A stretch of 64,000 bases of DNA, taken from contig CAOLHI010000061.1 of the NCBI GenBank assembly GCA_948474755.1, positions 992,001-1,056,000 of the forward strand, written 5' to 3'. Both the position numbers and the translations under genes were made by a program. This stretch comes from Ctenosaura bakeri. Taxonomy: Eukaryota; Chordata; Lepidosauria; Squamata; Iguanidae. Below the pieces are notes generated by a model. It was not told the DNA's origin. It did not search any database and worked only from the letters and a program-made list of their open reading frames with translations. Below are positions 34,267 to 44,665 of the stretch, piece after piece; positions within the stretch are counted from its first letter, which is position 1, and each line of letters opens with the position of its first letter.

Positions 34267-35514
34267 TTAATTTGGCTTGCACAAAGGGAGATAATTTCTT
34301 TTCTGATCCCTTTTTGAAGAATTTCCCAGAACCCACAAATTTCTTTATACTGGTGAGGAAAAGAACTTGAGGTTCTTTAGTAACTGCATGTGAGAGAAAG
34401 CAGTTGCCTGATTGAGAAGCCCACTTTTGAAGAGTTCCAACCCAGCAATTTTTATTGACTAGAATTATTCCTTGTGGGATGGTTTCATTTCCTAAATTAA
34501 TTAATTAATTAATTAAAATAAAGATGATTTCTTCTTTCCCTCCCACCACACATATCAGTAGGATTGTGGTAGGTGCATGGAATCAAGGGAATCCCATATA
34601 TCTGTGCTGTGAAAATGAATTTACTACCAGAAATGCCACTCGCCTAGATTTTCTGTTTTACAGCTTCTTTATTTTTATGAAACATATTCAGCAGTGTTCT
34701 GAGAGTTTGGCAGCCCACTGACAGACAGAGAGAACTTTTTTTTTTATCTGGAGGTAGATAAAGTGGGATACCAATTCTGGTATATATTAATTTAAAAATT
34801 ATGCCCCAGTTCCGTTTCATGGTTTGGTGGCAATGGGGAGAGAAGTGAACAGCAGTACAAAGCATTTTTGGATTTTTGAAGGCCTGCCCTGGCCTGGTTT
34901 CAGCACATTCAGCCAAGGACTATCAAGTGAACTGTTTGTGCTTAGGTTAGCACAGGATCCAAAACAATCACAGCAAAAGCAGAAGTGCATTTGAATGACA
35001 CATTTAGAATATTGCAAATGTTGCAGGAAAACAAAAATCTCTTAGCCACCTCTCAAATTAAGTGGCATAGTAATTTAATCAATGGTCCTGAAATTAGAGC
35101 TCTTTACTAATAAAGTCAAATTCTCAGTTACAAAGTTTGCCCTGCATCCTCGCTGAACTTGGAGACAAGAAAGTGTGTTTGCCTCCCTTGGTCTGATGTT
35201 TGTTCCATTCAAGGTTGCCAACCTGCCAGATAATATGACATGTGTGTGTGCTTTGAGCAGAAATGGAGACCATAGAAACCAGGTAAAGCTTTTCCAGTGA
35301 TGAAGCTCAATATCACCTTTTAAGTGCAACACACAGCGCTGATGGGGAGACGGACATACAGCAGCCATTTTGAAAAGTAGTATTTCAATCAAAGGTTATC
35401 ATATACAGGAGAAGGAATCTGAAGAAAGAAGGAAGCTCCAGACAGACTGTTTGTTTTTAAAGGGGGGATTTGGAAGAAAGAGCTTGTTCTTTCCTTAGTT
35501 ACACCTTTCCCTTC
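34267..35514. other. Unassigned interval, no gene seen
   Basis: A (TTAA)-rich run at 34495-34516. The remainder is unique-looking without coding features. Confidence 0.4.
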
Positions 35515-35517
35515 CCA

Positions 35518-35673
35518 GGCCATTTCTGCACTACACTCTTATAGCGTGATTATTCCACTTTCAACATCCTATGGAATCCTGGAATTTGCAGTTTTGAATC
35601 TGCAAACCTCAGGATTCCATAGGATGTTGAAAGTGGAATAATCATGCTATAAGAGTGTAGTGCGGAAATGACC
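35518..35673. mobile_element. Family X MITE, near-perfect palindrome
   Basis: Two arms of about 74 bases (GGCCATTTCTGCACTACACT ... GGAATCCTGGAATTTGCAG and its inverse) with about six mismatches by eye and an 8-base centre. The direct repeat CCA flanks it (35515-35517, 35674-35676). This is the shortest and cleanest X copy, lacking the spacer of the others. Confidence 0.9.
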
Positions 35674-35749
35674 CCAGACAAATTTTGTCTGCCTGTCTGC
35701 CTGAAACTTTGAACCTGCAATGAGGGAAGAAATAGTTGGGCTCACAAGA

Positions 35750-35779
35750 AAAACAAACAAACAAACAAACAAACAAACA
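35750..35779. repeat. (AAAC)n microsatellite
   Basis: About seven CAAA units; translated as KQTNKQTN in the local frame, not a gene. Confidence 0.9.
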
Positions 35780-35831
35780 GGTTTTTGTCCTGACTTTGCA
35801 ATTTTGGAACTACTGTTGTATAGACAACTCC

Positions 35832-35956
35832 ACAGCTTGGAAAAGTTGCTTTTAAGGACTAAAACACCCAGAGCTGTAGAGATGGTGTGGACAGTGGTCA
35901 TACTGGCTGGGGAATTATCAGGGGCATAGTCCCAAAAGTAACTTTTCCAACCTGTG
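35832..35956. mobile_element. Family W palindromic MITE
   Basis: CAGCTTGGAAAAGTTGCTTTT on the left and CCAAAAGTAACTTTTCCAAC on the right, with a decayed centre (GTCATACTGGCTGGGG). Confidence 0.75.
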
Positions 35957-37007
35957 CTCATAATTCCTTTGTAGCTTCTGCCCACCCCCCACCCCCCCGT
36001 GTCCATGATGAAAATTGGCCAGATCCCAACCTGATGGCTGTCTACATGCAAGAGGAACCTGAATGAGAAATCCGACATATTTCATGAAGGCCTGGAGATT
36101 GTTCCAGATGTATGTTGGTTGGAAATAACAGCAGGGGAGAGATATTGCCCTCATATCCAGCTTGTAGGTTTCCGATGGGCACTTGCTTTGCCACTGTGGG
36201 AAATAGGATGGGGGACTGAAAAAAGTTCTTACGTTCTTTAACTGGAATCATATTAAAAATGGGATACAAGATTCCAATATTCAAACACTCAAAAGACAGA
36301 TGGAATAACAATGGCTATATTGCACTCTTTTTTGGGTAACCATTGATTTATGTGTTGTTCTAGTTTGTTTCTCTCTTCTCTTAAATTCTTTGCTATTACC
36401 TAGCTTCTTTTATATGGTCTTAAGGACAAATTGATCTTTTCCTCTGTATTAATGTTTTACTAATACATGTGTATGCATTAATCCTTTTGTCATTTTTTCT
36501 ACTTCAGTGTAAGAAACCATTAATGCACTGATATTTATGCCCTTATTAAGCTTACATTTTTCTTCTTGTAATATGGTTTTTATAAAGATCTTTATCTCTC
36601 TGTGCATTTTTTTTTAAAGAAAGGAATAAAATTTACTAAGACATTCACCTCACTAAAGGGGCACAGGAAGCAACATAAGGATTGCTTCTGTGGTTCCTCC
36701 TCTGGTGGATGGGGAGGCCTGCAGAAAGTTGTGGTGTGTGTCAACAGAGCTAGGAAAAGTTTTTAGACTGCAATTCTCATAGCCTCCAGACAGCATGGTG
36801 AATGTGTGGATGGGAAGGTGGAATTCTGCAAGCCACATGACAAAAAAGTAACATTTCCCAAGTTTTTGGTATGTATGCATCACTGGTGATATTCTCTCAG
36901 CATAGGAAATATCAGGGGATTGGCTGAGGTTGTTATTTTAATATCCCCACTCCAGGCTAAAAATTACACCATTCTTTAGGCTAATATTAGAGTACTACTC
37001 TCTATCA
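35957..37007. other. Mixed interval with MITE pieces
   Basis: 36165-36240 resembles the squamate 'GCCACTGTGGGAAACAGGATG' tail. 36745-36867 is a W MITE (listed separately). No gene seen; a C-run lies at about 35989-35998. Confidence 0.35.
36745..36867. mobile_element. Family W palindromic MITE
   Basis: CAGAGCTAGGAAAAGTTTTTAG and AAAAAGTAACATTTCCCAAG as the arms, CCAGACAGCATGGTGAATG in the centre. Confidence 0.65.
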
Positions 37008-37331
37008 TAGCGTTAGAAAGGACTAAGCCCCTGCCCTGAAAAGATATATAGCTAAAGCACTCCTGAAATAGGACCATCCAAACTCCATTTAAAGACCTCC
37101 AAGAAAGAGAGTCAACCACACTCTCTTCCATTGTTGAACAGCTCTAATACTCAAGTTCTTCTTAATGCTTCGGTGGACTCTCTTTTCTCATAATCTGAAT
37201 CCATTGGTTTGTGTTCTGATCTATGAAACAGCAGAGAATAAGCTTGTTCCACCTTCTACATGAGATCCCTTCAAATATTTCAAGATGGCTAGCTACCATG
37301 TCACCTCACAGTCTGCTATTCTCCAAACTAT
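37008..37331 (-). mobile_element. CR1 LINE 3' region, part 1
   Basis: Forward reading ATCATAGCGTTAGAAAGGAC, then AAGTTCTTCTTAATGCTTCG and ATTTCAAGATGGCTAGCTAC, to GCTATTCTCCAAACTAT: the inverse of the CR1 3' segment present at 58.3-58.7 kb. It is interrupted by the Z2 MITE and resumes at 37680. Confidence 0.8.
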
Positions 37332-37679
37332 GGTCCTTTCCTCACCTTACCTTTTTTCCGGCGCTAGGGTGCGGGGATCGCATGAGCAGCCTCCAGCGAG
37401 AGGCTCTCACATCTCTGCAGCTTCAGCTCTGCACGAGCTGCCTGCTCACTCGAGAGCCCTGCCTCTTCCTTCTGCAGCACAGCCTGGGAGTTTCCCAGGC
37501 TTCGCTAGGGCAATCACTCACCATTTTCGGCTTCCAGCCAAAAATGAAAAGGTGCACGACTGGCACCTGCTGGCCCCTGGAGCATCATGCAATTGTGAAT
37601 GCATCATGTAGATTACTCCTCAAAATCATGCAACGCTCCAGGCACCCTTTCACATGGCAAATGCCATGCAGAAAGGGCC
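37332..37679 (+). mobile_element. Family Z2 MITE inserted in CR1
   Basis: The ends are GGTCCTTTCCTCACCTTAC and the inverse CATGCAGAAAGGGCC. Flanks are TAT (37329-37331) and TAA (37680-37682). The uninterrupted CR1 sequence at 58.36 kb reads GGTAAACATATCC (reverse strand), so the original target was TAA. It carries the Z2 hairpin TTTTCGGCTTCCAGCCAAAA (about 37524-37543). The 163-codon frame across it is chance. Confidence 0.85.
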
Positions 37680-37727
37680 TAAGTATATCCATTTTCCTAG
37701 GCTGTTCCTTATAGGGCTTGATTTACC
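37680..37727 (-). mobile_element. CR1 LINE 3' region, part 2
   Basis: TAAGTATATCCATTTTCCTAG and GCTGTTCCTTATAGGGCTTG continue the CR1 segment without loss after the Z2 insertion. Confidence 0.75.
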
Positions 37728-37767
37728 TTTGAAATTAATGGAAGAAAACATTTTGAAAAAGAAGAAA

Positions 37768-37792
37768 GACAGACAGACAGACAGACAAACGA

Positions 37793-37840
<48 letters not shown>

Positions 37841-37841
37841 A
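37768..37841. repeat. (ACAG)n-(GAAA)n compound microsatellite
   Basis: About five ACAG units followed by about thirteen GAAA units. The reading frames over it (DRQTDRQ, KERKKERKK; reverse SFFLSFFL) are artefacts. Confidence 0.95.
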
Positions 37842-38765
37842 GAAAAAAATCTGTGTCTTCTTTCCCCAGCTGTAGTGAGCTGGCAAAACTTAGAAAGCAG
37901 CCATGGCTCCAACATGGAACCCCACCCCTGAATTCCCTACATAGAACTGCTCCCTAGAAATCTCCCATTACCACTACCATCAACACTTTTTCACCCCATT
38001 CCCATTTTTCGCTCCCTGAAATAATTTCCTCCCTTGGGAAGAAGATAATAACCATCTCAGCAGCATAAACAGGAAAAAGACAGTATATCTACTTTCCCCC
38101 CTCCACACAATAAAGAGCTTGGGTCTACCTTGCTCATATAAAATAGTCACTAACTTCACATAGAGTCTGGCAGCAGGCCAACAATGTAGAATGTATTGCC
38201 GTGCTCAGGAATACAAAATGTTGCATTTGTGGCTCTGTCACCAACAGTTCTACTATCTCTTCCCCACTAGTTCATTATTTCATCTAATTTACTGACTAAC
38301 ATTGTAGGTGGAGGCAAAGAAAGCCTGTATAGTCACATAGATCATTTGGTGCCACACAAGAACAGGCATATTACAGAGGCTGGTTAAGTACAACTTTGCC
38401 TTTTCTTTGCTTTCACTCAAACTTTAATATACTCTGTCCTGCTATTTTTTCCCCCAGATTGCTCTCTCACATCTGTGGCATCATTATCTGACTTGGCAAC
38501 ATCATTCACCTACAAACTTTATGAGTCCTCATGCAAGTGATTTGCTAAAAATCCAAATAGTGAAGGTGGAAGACATGCCAACTAGTAGTGGAATACAGGG
38601 GCTGTCAGAGGCCATTACAGGATTAAATTTTTCTTCACTTAGTAGCAACCCAAGGTCAGCAAAGCCTCTTTGTCAGAACAAGTAGTTGTGCCAAGTCTCA
38701 TGCTTCTGATTTTTCCCACAATATTCAATGATCTAATGAGAAAAAGTTGTATAATCCTCCATGTC
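37842..38765. other. Unassigned interval, no gene seen
   Basis: Unique-looking; no motif recognised. Confidence 0.4.
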
Positions 38766-39200
38766 CTTATTTATTTCTTTATATATATATAGTTTTTTTC
38801 CACAGTACAGGACCCAAGGTGGCTTAAAACAAAAGTTAAAACAAAGTACAACTAAAACCTTTTATAGTGCAAATGTTATTTAAAAAAAAAATCCCCTTTA
38901 AACACACAAATGTAAAACATTTTAAAAGTACTTAACACATAACTATGAAAGCAAAAATACAACTGCATTAAAATTCCCTTCTGCTACAGCCAATTAACAA
39001 CTGACAGCCTGCCTAAATAAAAAGGTCTTCACCAGTCAGCAGAAAGAGCGTAGAGAGGGGACTGATCTGTTCCTCCTTGGGAGAAAATTCCATAGTGTGG
39101 GAGCAGTCACCAATGAGGCCCTTGATTTTGTCCTCATCAAATTTTCCTGTGAGGTTGGTGAAACTCAGAAATAGCTCTCCCCTGAGAATATTAAGATCTG
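38766..39200 (-). mobile_element. LINE 3'-region fragment, reverse strand
   Basis: TTATTTATTTCTTTATATAT, then CAGGACCCAAGGTGGCTTAA, an A-rich middle, TAAATAAAAAGGTCTTCACC, and GGGAGAAAATTCCATAGTGT. This is the inverse of a squamate LINE-like repeat (…ATGGAAT…CCCTTTTTATT…AAGCCACC…). The same layout is seen at 28.7 and 55.5 kb. Clade uncertain. Confidence 0.5.
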
Positions 39201-39235
39201 AGCAGGACAGCAGCATCCTGGCATGAGAACACAAC

Positions 39236-39596
39236 AGGAGTGGGACCACAACGATACTTCTGCATGATGTCACAGTTCCACCCTTCTGATGTTGTCAGCT
39301 AGCGTGATCGTGGGGTATATCACTGATGGAGAAACTTCATCAGTGACCCCTGATAGCACAAGTCTTCTGTCACAGCTGGCTATGTAGAATGGCCACAAGC
39401 ATTATCACATGCTTCCTTCCCCATGGGAAGAAGGCCAGCTGCCATGTTGAAGGAAGGAGCATGTCTGTCATCCTTCCTTCTTCAGGCAGCCTATTGTGTG
39501 CAGAGGGGAATGTTGGGGCATGCTCCCATCCCAGCAGAGGCGCTGCCAAGATGATGCCCAAATGATGACAGAGTAAGGTAAGGTGTGGAAAGGGCC
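39236..39596 (-). mobile_element. Family Z1 MITE, reverse strand
   Basis: On the reverse strand it opens GGCCCTTTCCACACCTTAC and continues GCAGCGCCTCTGCTGGGATG and GGGAGCATG, co-linear with 8501-8902. The distal terminus is eroded, so its left limit is approximate. Confidence 0.7.
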
Positions 39597-39763
39597 ATAG
39601 TTTTTCAGATATCCAGGCCATAAGCCACATAGAGCTTACATTGTTAAGGGCTAGCACAGAATTTTTAAGGATCATTGTCTCTCATATAAAAATATTAGTT
39701 CACTTAGGCATCTTCTGTGCTACTGCTACCTATCACATAGACATTTGTATAATAAGCAACTAT

Positions 39764-40187
39764 GATCCTTTTTGCATGGCATTTTCAATGCGAAAGGCTA
39801 CCTTGAGCGTTGTGCACATGTGAGGAGCGATCCACACTATGCACTCACATTTGCGTGACACTCCAGGGCCTGATACGGACCATGCACACATTTTTTTTCA
39901 TTTTCGGCTTGAAGCCAAAAATGCTGTGCAGTCACGCATTGCTCTGGGGCCCCGCATGCACTTACCTTGCGTGCGGAGCCTTGGGAGCCGGGCCGGTCAC
40001 ACTTTCTGTCCAGTGCAGGCTGGGAAGGTCCCAGGCTGCACTGCGAAAGGAAGAGGCGAGTCTCTCACATGAGCAGGAAGCTCGTTTGGAGCTGAATAAG
40101 CAGGGAAGTGAGAGCCACTCTCCAGAGGCTGCTCGCACGAGCACCGCACCCCAGAGCCAAAAATGGGTGAGTTGCGGAAAGGGTCCA
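39764..40187 (-). mobile_element. Family Z2 MITE, reverse strand
   Basis: On the reverse strand it opens GGACCCTTTCCGCAACTCAC and closes GCCATGCAAAAAGGATC. It carries the Z2 hairpin at 39899-39923 (CATTTTCGGCTT / AAGCCAAAAATG) and AAG/GTAAG near 39961 on that strand. The GC-rich body gives a 127-codon forward frame that is not a gene. Confidence 0.8.
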
Positions 40188-40377
40188 AGTTAGGAATGGC
40201 CTGTTTGGTAAAGGGGAGTCTTTGAAATTTAGTTCCTTGGGCAAGTTATCTACTGTTTTTATTAATTGCTTTTAAGTGATGATTACTGTGCTGTTAGTGG
40301 TGTGTGCATCCTAGACTGTAAAAGCTAGTTGTCAGTTTTCCAAACCAGCTATGCTAATTTTTCATTTGACTCTATAT
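40188..40377. other. Short unassigned interval
   Basis: Nothing recognised. Confidence 0.35.
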
Positions 40378-40388
40378 AATTCTCTAGA

Positions 40389-40575
40389 TGGAGCCAGTGT
40401 GATGTTGTTGTTTTGAGCACTGGGCTACAACTCAGAATTCAATTCCTCATTCAGCCAGGGAAATCAACTAGGTGACCTTGGGCACATCAGACACTCTCAA
40501 CCAACAAAAAACTCCATGATAGATTTGCCATATGATTGCCATAACTTGGAGATGACTTGAAGGCACACAACAAAA
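40389..40575 (+). mobile_element. Sauria-type SINE with clear target duplication
   Basis: Flanked by the exact 11-bp direct repeat AATTCTCTAGA (40378-40388 and 40576-40586), which fixes its ends. Head GGAGCCAGTGTGATGTTGTTG, weak B box GAATTCAATTCC, body TAGGTGACCTTGGGCAC, tail GATGACTTGAAGGCACACAA with CAAAAA. Confidence 0.95.
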
Positions 40576-40606
40576 AATTCTCTAGAACAAGAGAATACTG
40601 ATTGTA

Positions 40607-41073
40607 GGCCCTTTCCACACAGGCCTATTAAAACAGTACAGAGCAACCTCCAACGGAGGTCTTCTGCACCAGGGAGTGGACTGGGGCAGACTACTTTTCA
40701 TAGTTCCGCACCTCTGTCCGCTCCAGAGCGACTGGAACTGGTCGTGCAGCGTGCTTTTTAAAAACCTCTTTTAAGAGGTTTTTTAAAAGTATGAAGCGTG
40801 TGACCCCGTGTCGCTCCGTCCCTGCACTCCGGTGCAGATTTGCAGGCGTGCACTAGTGTGTGCTTGCAGATCTGCCAGGGGTGGGCTTTCAGCTGGCGAG
40901 CTTCTCCGGTTGGTGGAGAGCCACCCCCAACCAGAAGCCGCCATTTTGGATGCCAGAGCAGCGCGGAGTGACAAGCTCGCACTGCTCCTCGTCCTGACGG
41001 ACTTGCCTGGACCTACCAAAAAGCCAGTGAGTAGCGGCAGGGAGCATTTCCCTCACCGCATGTGGAAAGGGCC
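40607..41073 (+). mobile_element. Family Y GC-rich MITE
   Basis: Ends GGCCCTTTCCACACAGGCC and GCATGTGGAAAGGGCC. Flanks GTA/ATA (one mismatch). Keeps the hairpin with arms CTTTTTAAAAACCTCTTTTAAG and the YY1-type site GCCGCCATTTTGG (40937-40949). It has diverged at the donor-like site. Confidence 0.85.
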
Positions 41074-41566
41074 ATAGAATCCTGAAGTCTAGATTTCTCC
41101 CTCCTCACCCTTAATGACTCAAGCCAGAATGTAGCCTATACTATCTATTTTATACAGCTACATTGAACCCATTTTCCCCTAGGGAGACATCTTGTGATTA
41201 CTGAATACAATTGGCACTGCTGTTATCCTTTCAAGCCCCAGAAGCTATATATCTTCAGGACCACATATTCCAGTATAAATATTCTCACCCTTTTGGCCTC
41301 TCAGTGGCTTGGGGACAGAGAATGCCAAAAGCCTGCCTGTTCAAAGATGGGGGAGGTTTCTACAAGAGTGACATGGAAAGACATTGGGTAATGAAGCTGT
41401 TGAAGTACTCCTGGTACCATATAAATGTGTAAGTTCCCTAACATGTGCAGCTGTACTTTCAAGGGCTGTTAGGCAATGGATTTAGTCAGTTCATGTTTGT
41501 GTAAGTGGAATTCCATAAGTGTAACCATTTTACATGGGCCTAAACCCAATAATTAGTCTTGACTAA
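41074..41566. other. Unassigned interval, no gene seen
   Basis: Nothing recognised between the Y and Z2 MITEs. Confidence 0.35.
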
Positions 41567-41976
41567 GACCTTTTCGCACCTTACTCTTTTGTGGTGCTGG
41601 GGTGCGGGGCTTGCACGAGAAGCCTCCGGAAGAAGGCTCTTGCATCCCTGCTGCTTCAGCTCTGCAGCTGCTTCCTGGTCACCCCCCTCTTCCTTTCACA
41701 TTGCAGCCTGGGACCTTCCAGGCTGCACTGAGAGAGGAAGTGTGACCGGCCAGGCTCCCGAGGCTCCGCACTCAAGGTAAGTGTGTGTGAGGCCCCGGAA
41801 CAATGTACGACCATGCAGCATTTTTGGCTTCAAGCCAAAAATGAAAAAATGCATGCGCGGTCCGTGTCAGGCCCTTGAGCATTGCACAAATGTGAGTGTG
41901 TCATGTGGACCACTCCTCACTTTTACGCGATGCTCAAGGGGCCCTTTCGCTTTGGAAATGCCGCATGAAAAGGGCT
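41567..41976 (+). mobile_element. Family Z2 MITE with TAA duplication
   Basis: Flanked by TAA on both sides (41564-41566, 41977-41979). Ends GACCTTTTCGCACCTTAC and the inverse CCGCATGAAAAGGGCT. It contains the perfect Z2 hairpin at 41819-41843 (12-bp arms, single C centre) and AAG/GTAAGT at 41774-41782. Confidence 0.88.
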
Positions 41977-44465
41977 TAAAATAGAGCCATTGGATCAATT
42001 ACAATCATTCAATGGGTCTAGCTGGGAATAACCAATAGGATCTAAGCCATAAATCTGTATATCTGTGGATGGTGTAGAACAATCCACCAGCGCCTTCAAC
42101 ATGCTACTTTATTCACTGGGAAGTACTCATTGGGCATTCTTCATTGCTTAATGAGACAATAAACAGACACAATTAGCAGATATACAATCGCCTGCACATT
42201 CAATATTCACCAGAAAGATGATGTAGTGCACTTGGTGTGTAAGCAACATGAGTGTAGATTTTAATGTACAATCACTGTGTGGAATCTAATAAAGTAAGCA
42301 ATATGATAAAGTAGATTCTTCTCACCCAGTGCTTGCCATACCTTGAGCAAAGACAGTGGGCATATGCCTGTTTAAAATGGAACTATCATCTTTTTGAGAA
42401 AATGCAGAAATCCCCCAGCCCCCACCTCTTCTGTACACACAAGTAGCAGCTGCTTAAAGCAGTGTGTAAATTCATGGCAAGAAGCAATAAAGGTGAGTTT
42501 TATACATTGCCATTATTGCTTCTACGTCTTTGCAATAATGTTTATTGACATGTTTGAATGGAGCACAAGCTGCAGTTCAGTTCAACTGCCTGTGAAAATG
42601 GGACATTTGTCAAGAAACAAACCTTGTGGTTTTTACTGGCTTCTCTCTCAGAAAATATGAGCATAATGTTGGGAAAGGAAGAGAGGAGGGAAAGGAACAG
42701 GGCTGTCTGGAGTGTGCTGTTTGCATGTTGTGGGGGGTCTGAAATAATAGTCACAGATCTCTAAGGAGTGGAGTGAGGGGAAAAAACCACAAATGGGAAA
42801 GCTTAAAAGGGTTGTGAATGTCTTCGCAAAGTTCTGCATCACTGCACATGCACAGATTAGAAGCAGGCACGCTCACCAATTACTAGATCCCTAGGAGACA
42901 CAATAAAATTAACCTTCCATGGCCAAAGGAAGACATGCTTAGAAATGCTGCCTCAGCAGCACTATGTTCATCTCAAGACATTATCATGAGAGAACTTCAT
43001 TAGTAGATTCACTGACAAGCAAAATATCTCTATCATCTTTTCCTATTTCAACACACCCGTATCCAAAAACACATTTCCCATCAGTTCCAACCATTTCTGG
43101 CCTGTAAATATAGTGGAATGGCCATTGAAGAAATCTGCTGTATTAACTTCTAGTCTTGATGTCACATGGGAAGGTTTTTAAGTTAGTACGAGAAAGCCAG
43201 AGGTTAGCTGTCTTGTTCATTTTTCTTTTGATTCATACCTTGTCCCATACTAAGAAATAGGTAACAATATATTAAGTACAAATGCCTCCATTATATTGAT
43301 TAAATTCCATCTCTTCTGAACATTGGCCATTGAAAACCAATTTAAATAAACAAGTTTTGCACCACTTTTGGAAATTACAAAGGCTTGAACTTTGGAAGTA
43401 TTCCAGGAGGCGGGGGGTGGGGGGGACAAGCTCCAGAGATGAAAAGCAGCTGCTGACAACATATATTTATATGTCCTGTTTCAGTCTTGAGTTGTTGCAA
43501 AGATGGCTGAAATTCCCAACTGAGCTCAAATACTATGTAAGTGATCATCAGCATCTTTCTGGAAATCACATAATGCTGTCCAAGATGCTAATAATGTTGT
43601 CTAAGTCCAATGCAACTCAGAGACTACGTTCAATAGGCATTTTGGAATAAGATTTTCCTCAGAATCTTATTAACAATAGTGGGCCAGGATTTCAAATATC
43701 CTCTGGGGAAGTATTTAATTAGAATTATTATTTAACTTATTATTAAACTCCAAGTGGGTAGCTGAAGTGAAGCCAGAAAAGATTCTTATGGTACTAGAGG
43801 CCACATCATTGTATGCATTTGATGAATTAGGTGTTGGTCCAAGAAAACCATGTTACAATAAATCTGTTGCTTTCCAAGATACCTCAGTTTTGCTATTCTT
43901 ATCATTAAAGGGAGAGTTGACAGCTTATATCCCCCAAAGAATATGGCCAACAACAAATGCATAGAAGGAAACAGAAATAAAGAAGTAGGTGTATAAGACA
44001 CTGGGTTTTAGGGATGGAAATAATATTTGTAAATATTTAAATCCCAGATGAAAAGGAAGTTTCACAGATACCAGAAAATTCTGACAAAGAGAATCCTAGA
44101 TGGATCAGAATCTTTGCAGATTGGGAATTATTCTGTGCAATAAACATAGTTCCCCCCGCCCCTCTACAGAAAGTGGCATTTTCTGTGCAGAGATGACATC
44201 TCCAGCAGAGAAAGTAGGTTTTCTGTGCAGAAACCCCCAGTGTGGATTTTCCCCCCCAACAGAATGAATCTCAAACTGCAAATAGTCCTTGAAAGCTGCA
44301 CAGTTTTTTTGAAAATTTTATCATGAGGGAATAAAATGGTTAAATTCTTTGTAATTGTCTATAAGAATGAAATTTATGAAGAATGCCATTCCTATGTGCT
44401 TCCCAAGGGTTTGAGGATTCAAGTCCCACCTGGAGTAGGAAGATACATTTTTGCCTTCACTGTGC
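41977..44465. other. Unassigned 2.5-kb interval, no gene seen
   Basis: Short G-run (43411-43425). 44160-44270 holds a partial internal repetition of TTTCTGTGCAGA(G/A)A (twice). No coding or mobile element is recognised. Confidence 0.4.
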
Positions 44466-44665
44466 TGAATTCAGCCAGTCTGATCTGATTTTAGAAGCTA
44501 AGCAGGGCTGGTCTGGTTAATATTGGGATGTGAGATCTCAGGGAATATTGGGGATTTCCATATAGGGCTGGCAGAAAACCTTAAGTGTTTCTCCCAGTCA
44601 TAGCTGATAATACTGTGCTAGAGAGATTAATGCTCTGACTCAGGTTAAGGCAGATTTCTATGTTA
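44466..44665 (+). mobile_element. 5S-rRNA-headed SINE with a different tail
   Basis: AGTCTGATCTGATTTTAGAAG, GCTAAGCAGGGCTGGTCTGG and TTAATATTGGGATGTGAGAT match the middle and box C part of 5S rRNA. The 3' part (GATAATACTGTGCTAGAGAG, TGCTCTGACTCAGGTTAAGG, CAGATTTCTATGTT) is not the Bov-B-like tail of the copy at 6933 but a tail with 'CTCTGACTCAG...AAGGCAG' character, which is common in squamate DNA. Confidence 0.7.

Noticed and set aside
35647..36078. 143-codon reverse frame
   Set aside because: It overlaps the X palindrome, an (AAAC)n repeat and a W MITE; the CLFVCLFVFL part is repeat translation.
37223..37714. 163-codon forward frame, the longest in the window
   Set aside because: It runs across CR1 3' untranslated sequence and the Z2 MITE, joining two unrelated elements.
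39810..40193. 127-codon forward frame
   Set aside because: Contained in the reverse-oriented Z2 MITE; the GC-rich content explains the lack of stops.
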